Assembly (NCBI RefSeq): GCF_020010925.1 | Contig: NZ_JAGJBZ010000003.1 | Coordinates: 930,001-994,000 of the forward strand | Origin: Streptomyces griseiscabiei | Lineage (GTDB): Bacteria; Actinomycetota; Actinomycetes; Streptomycetales; Streptomycetaceae | Direction: 5' to 3' | Length of the DNA stretch: 64,000 nt | Part shown: one piece after another, positions 47,497 through 56,876 of the stretch | Numbering within the stretch: position 1 is the stretch's first letter | Layout of the letters: each line of letters starts with the position of its first letter | Made by a program: the position numbers and the translations under genes | Notes under the pieces: generated by a model | Database searches by the model: none | The model's input: the letters and a program-made list of their open reading frames with translations, nothing else | What the model was told of the DNA's origin: nothing

Positions 47497-48948
47497 TCAG
47501 GTGCGCCCCGGTGAGGTGATGTCGCGCCAGGCCGCCGGGATCGCGTCCGCCACGTCGTGGGCGCCCGCCGGGGCGCCGTCGGCGGCGTAGCGGCCCGCCA
47601 GACCGTGGAGGTACGCCGCCACGCTCGCCGCGTCCGGCGGGGCGAGGCCGGCCGCCAGCAGGGAGCCCGCCAGGCCCGAGAGGACGTCGCCGCTGCCGGC
47701 CGTCGCCAGCCAGGGGGTGCCGGTGGCGTTGACACGCACCGGGGCGTCGGGGTCCGGGCCGGCGATCAGGGTGGTGGAGCCCTTGAGGAGGACGGTGGCG
47801 TCGTAGGCGCGGGCCAGCGCGTGTACGGCGGTGAGACGGGCCGACTCGACCTCCTCCCGGGAGATGCCCAGCAGGGCCGCCGCCTCCCCGGCGTGCGGGG
47901 TGAGGAGGGTGGGGGCCGTACGCGTGCGGACCGTGTCGCGGTCGGCGAGGCGGAGGCCGTCGGCGTCCAGGAGGACGGGGACGTCGGTGGCGAGGGCCTC
48001 GGCGACGGGGGCCGGGTCGTCGCCCGCGCCCGGGCCCGCGACCCAGGCCTGGACCCGGCCCGCCTTCTTCGGGCCCGCGTCCGAGACCAGGGTCTCCGGG
48101 AAGCGGGCCAGGACGGCGTCGCCTGCCGCGCCCACGTAGCGGATCGCGCCCGCGCCGCCGCGCAGGGCGCCCGCGACCGCGAGGACCGCCGCGCCCGGGT
48201 AGCGGGCGGAGCCCGCCGCGATGCCCACGACGCCCCGGCGGTACTTGTCGCTCTCGCCGGTGGGGCGGGGGAGGAGGGCGGCCACGTCGGCGTGCTGGAG
48301 GGACTCCAGCGCGGGGGTGGCGGGGAGGGTCTCGTCGAGGCCGATGTCGATCAGGCGTACGGAACCGGCGTACGCGCGGGCGGGGTCGACGAGGAGGCCC
48401 GGCTTGTGGGTGCCGAAGGTGACGGTGAGGTCGGCGCGGACGGCCGCGCCGTGCACCTCGCCGGTGTCCGCTTCGATGCCGCTCGGCAGGTCCACGGCGA
48501 TGACCGTGGCGGGGGAGGCGGTGAGGAGGCCCGCGAGGTGGGCGGCCTCGGGGCGGAGCCCGCCCCTGCCGCCGATGCCGACGATGCCGTCCAGGACGAG
48601 GTCGGCGCGGTGGAGCAGGGGGGCCGCGTCGGTGGGGGTGGCCGTGGTGCCGCCCGCCCGGAGGAGGGCTGCGAGGGCCTCGGGGTGGGTGCGGTCGGGG
48701 GCGAGGAGTACGGCGGTCACGCCCGCGCCCCGCCTTGCCAGGCGGGCGCCGGCGTAGAGGGTGTCGCCGCCGTTGTCGCCGCTGCCGGTGAGGAGGACGA
48801 CGCGGCTGCCGTAGACGCGGGGCAGGGCGTCCGCGCAGGCCGCGGCCAGGCCCGCGGCGGCGCGTTGCATCAGGGCGCCGTCCGGGAGGCGGGCCATCAG
48901 GGCGTGTTCGGCTGTGCGGACGGTTTCCACGCGGTGGGCTGAGCGCAT
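47497..48948 (-). CDS. nnr: Bifunctional NAD(P)H-hydrate epimerase/dehydratase
   Basis: This enzyme repairs hydrated NAD(P)H. ATG 48948 gives 483 residues; the open frame reaches 49050 but the added residues come from the repeat region. The N-terminal YjeF_N (epimerase) domain has GSGDNGGDTLYAGARL and the Asp in LVLDGIVG. The C-terminal ADP/ATP-dependent dehydratase domain has LLTPHAGEAAALLG and the GSGDVLSGLAGSLLAAG loop. It follows acpS in the leftward group, as in many actinobacteria. Confidence 0.95.
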   Translation of the reverse strand: MRSAHRVETVRTAEHALMARLPDGALMQRAAAGLAAACADALPRVYGSRVVLLTGSGDNGGDTLYAGARLARRGAGVTAVLLAPDRTHPEALAALLRAGGTTATPTDAAPLLHRADLVLDGIVGIGGRGGLRPEAAHLAGLLTASPATVIAVDLPSGIEADTGEVHGAAVRADLTVTFGTHKPGLLVDPARAYAGSVRLIDIGLDETLPATPALESLQHADVAALLPRPTGESDKYRRGVVGIAAGSARYPGAAVLAVAGALRGGAGAIRYVGAAGDAVLARFPETLVSDAGPKKAGRVQAWVAGPGAGDDPAPVAEALATDVPVLLDADGLRLADRDTVRTRTAPTLLTPHAGEAAALLGISREEVESARLTAVHALARAYDATVLLKGSTTLIAGPDPDAPVRVNATGTPWLATAGSGDVLSGLAGSLLAAGLAPPDAASVAAYLHGLAGRYAADGAPAGAHDVADAIPAAWRDITSPGRT

Positions 48949-48996
48949 GGGACGAGTCTGCCTCGGGTCGGGTGCGGGTGGGAGGTGGGGTGGGAG

Positions 48997-49050
48997 GGCA
49001 GGGGCGCAGCCCCTGCCTTTAGGGGCGCGGGGAACTGCGCGACCAGCCAC
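48997..49050 (-). repeat. Dispersed 3'-flank repeat (minus-strand copy)
   Basis: Read on the minus strand, this is the GTGGCTGGTCGCGCAGTTCC element followed by CCGCGCCCC and a perfect 9-bp hairpin (49009-49017 against 48997-49005). It lies between acpS and nnr, downstream of acpS, and is the same element as at 39035 and 44991. Confidence 0.65.
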
Positions 49051-49106
49051 GTACGGTCCGCACTCGCCCTACGACCCGCACCCCCGAGCCATGAGGCGCC
49101 GCGCCC

Positions 49107-49478
49107 TCACCCCTCCGCGATCACCACCGCCGACGCCACCCCCGCGTCGTGGCTCAGGGAGATGTGCCAGGACTTGACGCCCAGCTCGGAGGCGCGGGAC
49201 GCCACCGTGCCGGTCACCCGGAGGCGGGGCTGCCCGGACGGCTCGACATACACCTCCGCGTCCGTCCAGCGGAGGCCGCTGGGTGCGCCGAGGGCCTTGG
49301 CGAGAGCCTCCTTCGCGGCGAAGCGGGCCGCGAGGGAGGCGACGCCCCGGCGTTCCCCGCTGGGGAGGCACAGCTCGCTGGGGAGGAAGAGACGGTCGGC
49401 CATGCTGGGCGTACGTTCCAGCGAGGCACGGAAGCGGTCGATCTCGGCGACGTCGATGCCGACTCCGATGATGGGCAT
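49107..49478 (-). CDS. acpS: Holo-[acyl-carrier-protein] synthase
   Basis: AcpS transfers 4'-phosphopantetheine to acyl carrier proteins. ATG 49478 gives 123 residues ([16 protein letters not shown]); a start at 49487 is possible. The magnesium ligands are Asp9 in GVGIDVAEI and Glu57 in [14 protein letters not shown], as in the family. It lies 38 bases after glmS and is followed by the repeat and nnr. Confidence 0.96.
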   Translation of the reverse strand: MPIIGVGIDVAEIDRFRASLERTPSMADRLFLPSELCLPSGERRGVASLAARFAAKEALAKALGAPSGLRWTDAEVYVEPSGQPRLRVTGTVASRASELGVKSWHISLSHDAGVASAVVIAEG

Positions 49479-49516
49479 GATCCGCACCCTAGCCCCAGAG
49501 ATCCGGCTCCATCAGT

Positions 49517-51364
49517 TCACTCCACCGTCACCGACTTCGCCAGGTTCCGCGGCTGGTCCACCTCGTTGCCCCGGGCCGTGGCCAGTTCGCAGGCGAAGAC
49601 CTGGAGGGGGACCGTGGCGACCAGGGGCTGGAGGAGGGTCGGGGTGGCCGGGATGCGGATGAGGTGGTCGGCGTAGGGGACCACCGCCTCGTCGCCCTCC
49701 TCCGCGATGACGATCGTGCGGGCACCGCGCGCGCGGATCTCCTGGATGTTGGAGACGATCTTGTCGTGGAGGAGGGAGCGCCCGGCAGGGGAGGGCACCA
49801 CGACCACCACCGGGAGGTCCTCCTCGATCAGGGCGATCGGGCCGTGCTTCAGCTCGCCCGCCGCGAAGCCCTCCGCGTGCATGTAGGCCAACTCCTTGAG
49901 TTTCAGGGCGCCTTCCAGGGCGACGGGGTAGCCCACGTGGCGGCCCAGGAACAGCACCGTGTTCTTGTCGGCCAGCGTGCGCGCCAACTCCCGTACCGGC
50001 TCCATCGTTTCGAGGACCCGCTCCACCTCGCACGAGATCCGGGAGAGGTCGCGGACCACGGCCCGGATCTCGTCGCCCCACTTGGTGCCGCGCACCTGGC
50101 CGAGGTACAGGGCGACCAGGTAGCAGGCCACCAGCTGCGTCAGGAACGCCTTCGTCGAGGCGACCGCGACCTCCGGGCCCGCGTGGGTGTAGAGGACCGC
50201 GTCGGACTCGCGGGGGATCGTCGAGCCGTTGGTGTTGCAGATCGCGAGGACCCGGGCGCCCTGCTCGCGGGCGTGCCGCAGCGCCATCAGCGTGTCCATG
50301 GTCTCGCCGGACTGGGAGATGGCGACGACCAGGGTGTGCGGGCCGAGGATCGGGTCCCGGTAGCGGAACTCGCTGGCCAGCTCCACCTCGCAGGGGATGC
50401 GGGTCCAGTGCTCGATGGCGTACTTGGCGATCAGGCCCGCGTGGAACGCCGTACCGCACGCGACGATGACCACCTTGTCCAGCTCGCGCAGCTCGGAGTC
50501 GGGGATGCGGACCTCGTCCAGGGAGAGCGTGCCCGCCGCGTCGATCCGGCCGAGGAGTGTGTCCGCGACCGCTTTCGGCTGCTCGGCGATCTCCTTGAGC
50601 ATGAAGTAGTCGTAGCCGCCCTTCTCCGCCGCCGACGCGTCCCAGTCGACGTGGTACGAGCGGACCTCGGCGGGGCGGCCGTCGAACGTCGTCACCGTCA
50701 CGCCGTCGCGGCGCAGTTCGACCACCTGGTCCTGGCCCAGCTCGATCGCCGAGCGGGTGTGCGCGATGAACGCGGCGACGTCCGAGGCGAGGAAGGACTC
50801 GCCCTCGCCGACGCCGACCACCAGCGGGGAGTTGCGGCGGGCGCCCACGACCACGTCCGGCGCGTCCGCGTGCACCGCGACCAGGGTGAAGGCGCCCTCC
50901 AGCCGGCGGCACACCAGCCGCATCGCCTCGGCGAGGTCGTCGCACGAGGAGAACTCCTCGGCGAGGAGGTGGGCGACGACCTCGGTGTCCGTCTCGGAGG
51001 TCAGTTCGTGGCCCCGCTCGGTCAGTTCGGCGCGCAGCGCGGCGAAGTTCTCGATGATGCCGTTGTGGACGACGGCGACCCGGCCCGCGTTGTCGAGGTG
51101 CGGGTGGGCGTTGGTGTCGGTGGGGCCGCCGTGGGTGGCCCAGCGGGTGTGGCCGACACCCGTCGAGCCGGTCGGCAGCGGACGGCCGACCAGCTCCTTC
51201 TCCAGGTTCACCAGTTTCCCGGCCTTCCTGGCGGCGGCGAGGCCCCCGTCGGCCAGCACCGCCACGCCCGCGGAGTCGTACCCCCGGTACTCCAGCCGCT
51301 TCAGACCGGCGAGGACCACGTCGAGCGCGGACTGCGAGCCGACGTATCCCACGATTCCGCACAT
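49517..51364 (-). CDS. glmS: Glutamine-fructose-6-phosphate aminotransferase
   Basis: GlmS makes glucosamine-6-phosphate from fructose-6-phosphate and glutamine, the entry step to UDP-GlcNAc. ATG 51364 gives 615 residues beginning MCGIVGYVGSQ; Cys2 is the glutaminase nucleophile after Met removal. The glutaminase domain has GVGHTRWATHGGPTDTNAHPH. Two SIS domains follow (ISQSGETMDTLMALR and LGRHVGYPVALEGALKLKE), and the end is NLAKSVTVE. Longer in-frame starts overlap alr and are rejected. It is the first gene of the leftward glmS-acpS-nnr group. Confidence 0.97.
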   Translation of the reverse strand: MCGIVGYVGSQSALDVVLAGLKRLEYRGYDSAGVAVLADGGLAAARKAGKLVNLEKELVGRPLPTGSTGVGHTRWATHGGPTDTNAHPHLDNAGRVAVVHNGIIENFAALRAELTERGHELTSETDTEVVAHLLAEEFSSCDDLAEAMRLVCRRLEGAFTLVAVHADAPDVVVGARRNSPLVVGVGEGESFLASDVAAFIAHTRSAIELGQDQVVELRRDGVTVTTFDGRPAEVRSYHVDWDASAAEKGGYDYFMLKEIAEQPKAVADTLLGRIDAAGTLSLDEVRIPDSELRELDKVVIVACGTAFHAGLIAKYAIEHWTRIPCEVELASEFRYRDPILGPHTLVVAISQSGETMDTLMALRHAREQGARVLAICNTNGSTIPRESDAVLYTHAGPEVAVASTKAFLTQLVACYLVALYLGQVRGTKWGDEIRAVVRDLSRISCEVERVLETMEPVRELARTLADKNTVLFLGRHVGYPVALEGALKLKELAYMHAEGFAAGELKHGPIALIEEDLPVVVVVPSPAGRSLLHDKIVSNIQEIRARGARTIVIAEEGDEAVVPYADHLIRIPATPTLLQPLVATVPLQVFACELATARGNEVDQPRNLAKSVTVE

Positions 51365-51497
51365 ATCAACCCCTGTGTCGAGCCGTTCGCGACCTGTCGT
51401 GTGCCGAGTGTGACTGTACGTGACAGGGTGGCGTTCCGTGAGCCCCGTCAGGCTCCATGGCTCCGCGCGGGCGGCCCTCTGAGAGACTGGGGCGGAC

Positions 51498-52685
51498 ATG
51501 AGTGAGACAGCACCTGTGCGGAGCGCGCCCCTTCGGGCCCGTGCCGAGATCGATCTGGATGCCCTGCGGGCCAATGTGCGGACCCTGCGCGCCCTGGCGC
51601 CGGGTGCCGAGCTGATGGCCGTGGTCAAGTCGGACGCGTACGGCCACGGGGCGGTGCGGTGTGCGCGGGCCGCGGTCGAGGCGGGGGCGACCTGGCTGGG
51701 GACGGCCACGCCCGAGGAGGCGCTGGCGCTGCGCGCGGCGGGGCTCACCGGGCGGCTGATGTGCTGGCTGTGGGCGCCGGGCGGGCCCTGGCGCGAGGCG
51801 GTCGAGGCCGATCTCGATGTCGCGGTCAGCGGGATGTGGGCGCTGCGCGAGGTCACCGACGCCGCCCGTGCGGCCGGGGCACGCGCGCGGGTGCAGCTGA
51901 AGGCCGACACCGGGCTCGGGCGCAACGGCTGCCAGCCCGAGGACTGGCCGGAACTCGTCGCCGAGGCGCTGCGCGCGGAGGCCGAGGGGCTGGTGAAGGT
52001 CACCGGGCTCTGGTCGCACCTCGCGTGCGCCGACGAGCCGGGGCACCCCTCCGTCGACGCCCAGCTCACCCGCTTCCGGGACATGGCCGCGTACGCCGAG
52101 GACCGGGGCGTCCGCCCCGAGGTACGGCACATCGCCAACTCACCGGCCACCCTCACCCGCCCGGACGCGCACCTCGACCTCGTCCGGACGGGCATCGCGG
52201 TCTACGGCATCTCGCCCAGCCCCGAGCTGGGCAGCCCGGCCGATCTCGGACTGCGGCCCGTGATGCGGCTCAGCGCCTCGCTCGCGCTGGTCAAGCATGT
52301 CTCCGGGGGCCACGGCGTCAGCTACGGCCATCACTACGTCACCCCCGGCGCCACCACGCTCGGCCTGGTGCCCGTCGGCTACGCGGACGGTATCCCCCGG
52401 CACGCCTCCGGCACCGGGCCCGTCCTGGTCGGCGGGAAGTGGCGGACGGTCGCGGGCCGGGTCGCCATGGACCAGTTCGTCGTCGACCTCGGCGGTGACG
52501 AACCGGCCGCCGGGGACGAGGTCGTGCTGTTCGGCGCCGGTACCGGGGGCGAGCCGACCGCCGAGGACTGGGCGCAGGCGGCCGGAACCATCGCGTACGA
52601 GATCGTGACGCGCATCGGAACCCGCGTTCCGCGCGTCTACGTCGACAAGGGCGACGCGGACGGCGAGGGCGACACGGGCGAGTGA
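51498..52685 (+). CDS. alr: Alanine racemase
   Basis: Alr converts L-alanine to D-alanine for peptidoglycan. The protein has 395 residues from ATG 51498. The PLP-binding lysine is Lys44 in AVVKSDAYGHG, and the catalytic tyrosine lies in GHGVSYGHHYVT. WSHLACADEPGHPSVDAQL and RPGIAVYG-like VRTGIAVYGISPS are conserved. It is divergent from glmS and starts a rightward gene group that runs through tsaD. Confidence 0.97.
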   Translation: MSETAPVRSAPLRARAEIDLDALRANVRTLRALAPGAELMAVVKSDAYGHGAVRCARAAVEAGATWLGTATPEEALALRAAGLTGRLMCWLWAPGGPWREAVEADLDVAVSGMWALREVTDAARAAGARARVQLKADTGLGRNGCQPEDWPELVAEALRAEAEGLVKVTGLWSHLACADEPGHPSVDAQLTRFRDMAAYAEDRGVRPEVRHIANSPATLTRPDAHLDLVRTGIAVYGISPSPELGSPADLGLRPVMRLSASLALVKHVSGGHGVSYGHHYVTPGATTLGLVPVGYADGIPRHASGTGPVLVGGKWRTVAGRVAMDQFVVDLGGDEPAAGDEVVLFGAGTGGEPTAEDWAQAAGTIAYEIVTRIGTRVPRVYVDKGDADGEGDTGE

Positions 52686-52841
52686 ACGGGCGCATCCGAC
52701 CGGGGCCCGTGAGGATGTGAACCCGGGCACCCCGATCATGAGGAGGCGCACGAGCAGGTGAAGGACGAACGAGACGGGTAACTCCGTACAGGTGTACGGG
52801 GCGAGAGCGAGACCGGACAGGTCGGCGAAGAGGAGCGGGAC

Positions 52842-54089
52842 GTGAGCGAGAGCAGCGCGGAGGCCGTGGAGGCCGTCGCGAGCGCGGCCGTCGCCTCGGC
52901 CGCGTCCGGTGACGGGATCTGGCGCCGGGCCGGGGTCGCGGGGGCGGCGATAGGCGTCGTCGCGGCGGGCGCGGCGGCCGGTGTCGCCATAGAGCGGCTC
53001 ACCGTCGGGCGCGGCATGCGCAGGAAGGCCCGCCTCGCGCTCGACTCCACCGGTCCGTACGGGGCGCTGCGCGGCACCCCCGCCAAGGCGTACGCCGACG
53101 ACGGCTGCGAGCTGTACTACGAGGTCGACGACGTCGAGCCCGAGGCCGGTCTCTCGCCCCGCAGACGCCGTCTCTTCGGCCGCAAGGCCCCGGCCCCGGT
53201 CACCGTCGTCTTCAGCCACGGCTACTGCCTCAACCAGGACTCCTGGCACTTCCAGCGGGCCGCGCTGCGCGGTGTCGTCCGGACCGTGCACTGGGACCAG
53301 CGCAGCCACGGCCGCTCCGGGCGCGGTGCGGCCCAGGCGCAGGACGGGCTGCCGGTCACCATCGACCAGCTCGGCCGCGACCTCAAGGCCGTCATCGACG
53401 CGGCGGTGCCCGAGGGGCCCATCGTGCTGGTCGGGCACTCCATGGGCGGCATGACCGTGATGGCGCTGGCCGCGCACTTCCCCGAGCTGATCCGTGAGCG
53501 GGTCGTCGCCGTCGCACTGGTCGGTACGTCGTCGGGGCGGCTCGGCGAGGTCAACTTCGGGTTGCCGGTCGCGGGCGTCAACGCGGTGCGGCGGGTGCTG
53601 CCCGGGGTGCTGAAGGCGCTGGGGCAGCAGGCCGCGCTGGTGGAGCGGGGGCGGCGGGCGACCGCCGATCTGTTCGCCGGGATCATCAAGCGGTACTCGT
53701 TCGCGTCGCGGGACGTCGACCCGGCGGTCGCGCGGTTCGCCGAACGGATGATCGAGGGCACGCCGATCGACGTCGTCGCCGAGTTCTATCCGGCCTTCAC
53801 CGAGCACGACAAGACCGAGGCGCTCGCGGAGTTCGCCGAGCTGCCGGTGCTCGTGCTGGCCGGGGTCAAGGACCTCGTCACACCCAGCGAGCACAGCGAG
53901 GCCATCGCCGATCTGCTGCCGGACGCGGAGCTGGTGCTCGTCCCGGACGCGGGGCATCTGGTGATGCTGGAGCACCCCGAGGTGGTGACCGACCGGCTCG
54001 CCGACCTGCTCACCCGGGCGGGGGCCGTGCCGGCGGGGGCTACGGTTAGTGGCTATGGAAGCGCCAGCAGCACCGCACGGCCCGGGTGA
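52842..54089 (+). CDS. Alpha/beta hydrolase
   Basis: A 415-residue protein from GTG 52842. A hydrophobic segment at about residues 30-50 could anchor it in the membrane. The alpha/beta hydrolase core includes VVFSHGYCLNQDSWHFQ (oxyanion region), the nucleophile Ser200 in LVGHSMGGMT, an Asp in GVKDLVTP and the catalytic His in PDAGHLVMLEHP. The substrate is unknown. Its 3' end overlaps the start of tsaE. The pair alr-hydrolase-tsaE is usual in Streptomyces. Confidence 0.88.
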   Translation: MSESSAEAVEAVASAAVASAASGDGIWRRAGVAGAAIGVVAAGAAAGVAIERLTVGRGMRRKARLALDSTGPYGALRGTPAKAYADDGCELYYEVDDVEPEAGLSPRRRRLFGRKAPAPVTVVFSHGYCLNQDSWHFQRAALRGVVRTVHWDQRSHGRSGRGAAQAQDGLPVTIDQLGRDLKAVIDAAVPEGPIVLVGHSMGGMTVMALAAHFPELIRERVVAVALVGTSSGRLGEVNFGLPVAGVNAVRRVLPGVLKALGQQAALVERGRRATADLFAGIIKRYSFASRDVDPAVARFAERMIEGTPIDVVAEFYPAFTEHDKTEALAEFAELPVLVLAGVKDLVTPSEHSEAIADLLPDAELVLVPDAGHLVMLEHPEVVTDRLADLLTRAGAVPAGATVSGYGSASSTARPG

Positions 54090-54588
54090 GTCCGGGTCGT
54101 CCGGGTCGTCTCTTCAGATCACCGTCACCTCGCCCGACCAGATGCTGGAGCTGGGCCGTCGCCTGGCCAAGCTGCTGCGCACGGGTGATCTCGTGATGCT
54201 CAACGGGGAGTTGGGCGCCGGGAAGACGACACTCACCCGGGGGCTCGGGGAGGGGCTGGGGGTGCGGGGCGCGGTCACCTCGCCGACCTTCGTCATCGCC
54301 CGGGTGCATCCCTCACTGGTCCAGGGGCCGCCGCTCGTGCACGTCGACGCGTATCGCCTCGGCGGCGGGCTGGACGAGATGGAGGATCTCGATCTCGATG
54401 TCTCGCTGCCGGACTCGGTGATCGTGGTCGAGTGGGGCGAGGGGAAGGTCGAGGAGCTGACCGACGACCGGCTCGACGTGGTCATCCACCGTGCGGTCGG
54501 GGACACGACGGACGAGGTGCGGCGGGTGACGGTCACCGGGCTGGGGCGGCGGTGGGCCGCCGTGGAGCTGGGGGCGCTGTCGGCCTGA
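54055..54588 (+). CDS. tsaE: tRNA t6A biosynthesis ATPase TsaE
   Basis: TsaE is the ATPase that works with TsaB and TsaD in making N6-threonylcarbamoyladenosine at position 37 of ANN-decoding tRNAs. ATG 54055 gives 177 residues; GTG 54049 is also possible. The Walker A GELGAGKTT is at residues 51-59, and TSPTFVIARVHP and HVDAYRLGG, DSVIVVEWGE are family motifs. The start overlaps the end of the hydrolase gene. TACGGT (54041-54046) may be a local -10 box. Confidence 0.95.
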   Translation: MEAPAAPHGPGESGSSGSSLQITVTSPDQMLELGRRLAKLLRTGDLVMLNGELGAGKTTLTRGLGEGLGVRGAVTSPTFVIARVHPSLVQGPPLVHVDAYRLGGGLDEMEDLDLDVSLPDSVIVVEWGEGKVEELTDDRLDVVIHRAVGDTTDEVRRVTVTGLGRRWAAVELGALSA

Positions 54589-54697
54589 CGCTGTCGGCCT
54601 GGTCCGGCCTTGTCCTGGTTCCGTGTGGGTTCCGACAAGGTGTCGGCAACGTGTTGCGTTCGGCGTTCCGGCGTGGTCACATGGTAACCGGTCCTTG

Positions 54698-54713
54698 GTT
54701 AGGTGTACCTAAC
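54698..54713. promoter_or_regulatory. Palindrome upstream of the 50-residue ORF
   Basis: GTTAGGTGTACCTAAC is a 16-base inverted repeat (7 bp, 2-base centre, 7 bp) that ends 30 bases before the small gene at 54744. It resembles half of the actinobacterial iron-box family (TTAGG and CCTAA arms), but the spacing is different from the full 19-base consensus. It looks like a protein binding site. Confidence 0.45.
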
Positions 54714-54743
54714 TTGGTTCGCCGGGAGCACCAGGAGGCGTCC

Positions 54744-54896
54744 ATGGCGGCAGATGAGCGACGTGAGCGGCAGCCGTCCGGGGTGGCCGGGGTGTCCATG
54801 CGGGACCTGTTGGCGGCGGGGGTCGCGGCGCGGCTGATCTCCACGCCGCCGCGCGCGCCCGAACCGGAGCCGGTGCGTCGCCCCAAGGCCGCGTAG
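54744..54896 (+). CDS. Small protein of 50 residues, unknown function
   Basis: ATG 54744 follows AGGAGG (54733-54738) at a good distance. The product begins MAADERRERQPSGVAG, contains VSMRDLLAAGVAARLIST and ends in a Pro/Glu/Arg-rich tail. The strong ribosome binding site and codon pattern support it. No family recognised. A palindrome lies just upstream. Confidence 0.6.
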   Translation: MAADERRERQPSGVAGVSMRDLLAAGVAARLISTPPRAPEPEPVRRPKAA

Positions 54897-54951
54897 CCGT
54901 TCTGAACGCTCCGGGCGGGGCGTCCGGGTCGTGTCGCGGCCTCGGGTGGGT

Positions 54952-54980
54952 GGGGGCTGGTCGCGCAGTTCCCCGCCCCC
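54952..54980 (+). repeat. Dispersed 3'-flank repeat (short copy)
   Basis: GCTGGTCGCGCAGTTCCCCG with flanking G- and C-runs that can pair (GGGGG against CCCCC). It lies between two convergent genes and matches the core of the elements at 39035 and 44991. Confidence 0.55.
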
Positions 54981-55022
54981 AGAAGGACCGGCGATCCCCT
55001 GCCCGGCGACCAAACAGCGCCC

Positions 55023-55583
55023 TTACTCGACCACGACCACCTTCGTGCCGATGCCCGCGAACTCCCACATGGCCTTGCCGTCCTTGCGGGACTCGCGGAT
55101 GCCGCCGGTCTTGGTGGCGGGGTCGGGCTCGGGGGTGGAGCCGTCGACGGCCGCGCTGAAGCCGACGGAGATGCCGTCGACGGAGGCGAAGCGGACGACG
55201 TTCTCGATGGGGGTGCCGTCGGAGCCGGTGACGGCGGCGGAGCGGGACGAGACCGTGTAGGTGGCGGGCGTCGGGTCGACCGTGCTCGGGGTGACCTCGA
55301 ACGTGCGGGTGACCTTCTCGTTCGCGCCGACCAGCCAGACACGGTCGTCGTCGAGGGAGTACACGACGCGCTCGCCGGTGCCCGAGTCCTCGGGGAGGAC
55401 GTCCTCCGTGTCCTTCTCCCGCTCGGCCGGGGTCTTGGACTGCTTGGCCTTCGGAGACTCCGATGCGGACGGTTTCCCGAGGTCGTCCGGCGCGTTCGCC
55501 GAAGCCTGATAGGTGAGGAAACCGACGGCGGCGATGGCCGCCGCGGTGAGCCCGGCCACGACTACCGAGCTGCTACTGGCCAC
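55023..55583 (-). CDS. Membrane-anchored or secreted protein of unknown function
   Basis: The reading frame continues far upstream, but the likely start is GTG 55583, giving 186 residues beginning MASSSSVVVAGLTAAAIAAVGFLTYQASA, a single membrane segment or uncleaved signal. A Lys/Ser/Glu-rich linker follows, then a domain of about 110 residues rich in beta strands (VVYSLDDDRVWLVGANEKVTRTFEVTP). I do not recognise it. The start is uncertain, because no better ATG or ribosome binding site is visible. It is divergent from tsaB. Confidence 0.55.
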   Translation of the reverse strand: MASSSSVVVAGLTAAAIAAVGFLTYQASANAPDDLGKPSASESPKAKQSKTPAEREKDTEDVLPEDSGTGERVVYSLDDDRVWLVGANEKVTRTFEVTPSTVDPTPATYTVSSRSAAVTGSDGTPIENVVRFASVDGISVGFSAAVDGSTPEPDPATKTGGIRESRKDGKAMWEFAGIGTKVVVVE

Positions 55584-55707
55584 CTTCTGCGCCCACCTCT
55601 CGTACCCATGTACGCCTGTGCAATACGTCTGTGCTGTGACGGTAGCAGCAGAGGCGACGTGCACCGGGTCGGCAGTCTGCCCGCCCGAAGCGCCGTAGGC
55701 TGTTTGC

Positions 55708-56367
55708 GTGCTCTTGCTCGCTCTGGATACCGCCACCCCCGCCGTCACCGTCGCGCTGCACGACGGGAGCGACGTCGTCGCCGCGTCGAGCCAGGTGGAC
55801 GCGCGGCGCCACGGGGAACTGCTGCTGCCCGCCGTCGACCGGGTCCTCGCCGAGGCGGGCACCCGTCTCGACGCCGTCACCGGCATCGTCGTGGGCGTCG
55901 GTCCCGGCCCGTACACCGGGCTGCGCGTCGGCCTCATGACCGCCGACACCTTCGGACTCGCCCTCGGGGTCCCCGTCCACGGCCTGTGCACGCTCGACGG
56001 CCTCGCGTACGAGGCGCAGGGCGCGGTGGAGGGCCCGTTCGTGGTGGCCACCGACGCCCGGCGCAAAGAGGTGTACTGGGCGAGATACGACGGCCCGCGC
56101 GCCCGGGTGAGCGAACCGGCCGTCGACCGGCCCGCCGAGATCGCGGAGCTGGTGGCCGGGCTGCCCGCCGTGGGCGCGGGCGCGCTGCTGTATCCCGACA
56201 CCTTCCCCGACGCCCGCGCGCCCGAGCATGTCTCCGCCGCCGCCCTCGCCGCGCTCGCCGCCGAACGGCTCGCGGCGGGCGAGGAGTTGGAGGCGCCCCG
56301 GCCGCTGTATCTGCGCCGGCCCGACGCGCAGGTGCCCAAGAACTACAAGGTGGTCACCCCGAAGTGA
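55708..56367 (+). CDS. tsaB: tRNA t6A biosynthesis protein TsaB
   Basis: TsaB is the partner of TsaD in t6A synthesis. The protein has 219 residues from GTG 55708, beginning MLLLALDTATPAVTVALHDG, with GIVVGVGPGPYTGLRVGLMTA, the YeaZ-type ASKHA-fold signature. Its stop overlaps the start of rimI by the GTGA pattern. Confidence 0.95.
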   Translation: MLLLALDTATPAVTVALHDGSDVVAASSQVDARRHGELLLPAVDRVLAEAGTRLDAVTGIVVGVGPGPYTGLRVGLMTADTFGLALGVPVHGLCTLDGLAYEAQGAVEGPFVVATDARRKEVYWARYDGPRARVSEPAVDRPAEIAELVAGLPAVGAGALLYPDTFPDARAPEHVSAAALAALAAERLAAGEELEAPRPLYLRRPDAQVPKNYKVVTPK

Positions 56368-56876
56368 CGACCCCGGTGCTGCGCGAGATGCGCTGGTGGG
56401 ACATCGAGCCCGTCCTGGAGCTGGAGAAGGACCTCTTCCCCGAGGATGCCTGGTCCCGGGGCATGTTCTGGTCGGACCTCGCCCACGCGCGGGGGCCGAA
56501 CGCCACCCGCCGCTACTACGTGGCCGAGGACGACGGCGGCGGCGGGCGGATCATCGGCTACGGCGGTCTCGCCTCCGCCGGGGACGTCGCCGACGTACAG
56601 ACCATCGCCGTCGCCCGTGAGCACTGGGGCACCGGCCTCGGCGCCCTGCTCCTCACCGAACTGCTGCGGGCCGCCACCGCCTTCGAGTGCGCCCAGGTGA
56701 TGCTCGAATGCCGGGTGGACAACGTCCGCGCCCAGAAGCTCTACGAACGCTTCGGCTTCGAGGCGATCGGCTTCCGCCGGGGCTACTACCAGCCGGGGAA
56801 CGTGGACGCGCTGGTCATGCGCCTCGACGACCCCTCCACTTCCGTATCCGCACAAGGAACCGAGATCAATGGCTAG
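56364..56876 (+). CDS. rimI: Ribosomal-protein-alanine N-acetyltransferase (GNAT)
   Basis: A GNAT-fold acetyltransferase of 170 residues from GTG 56364. The acetyl-CoA loop region is [24 protein letters not shown], and [30 protein letters not shown] is typical of RimI. The start overlaps tsaB and the stop overlaps tsaD. The family acetylates protein N-termini (S18 in E. coli). The target here may be broader. Confidence 0.9.
   Translation: MTTPVLREMRWWDIEPVLELEKDLFPEDAWSRGMFWSDLAHARGPNATRRYYVAEDDGGGGRIIGYGGLASAGDVADVQTIAVAREHWGTGLGALLLTELLRAATAFECAQVMLECRVDNVRAQKLYERFGFEAIGFRRGYYQPGNVDALVMRLDDPSTSVSAQGTEING

Noticed and set aside
49517..52195. Longer form of glmS (about 892 codons)
   Set aside because: Cys must be residue 2 for the glutaminase; the extra N-terminal part overlaps alr and has no similarity.
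54698..54713. Calling the palindrome a true iron box
   Set aside because: The spacing between arms differs from the full 19-base consensus, so only resemblance is reported.
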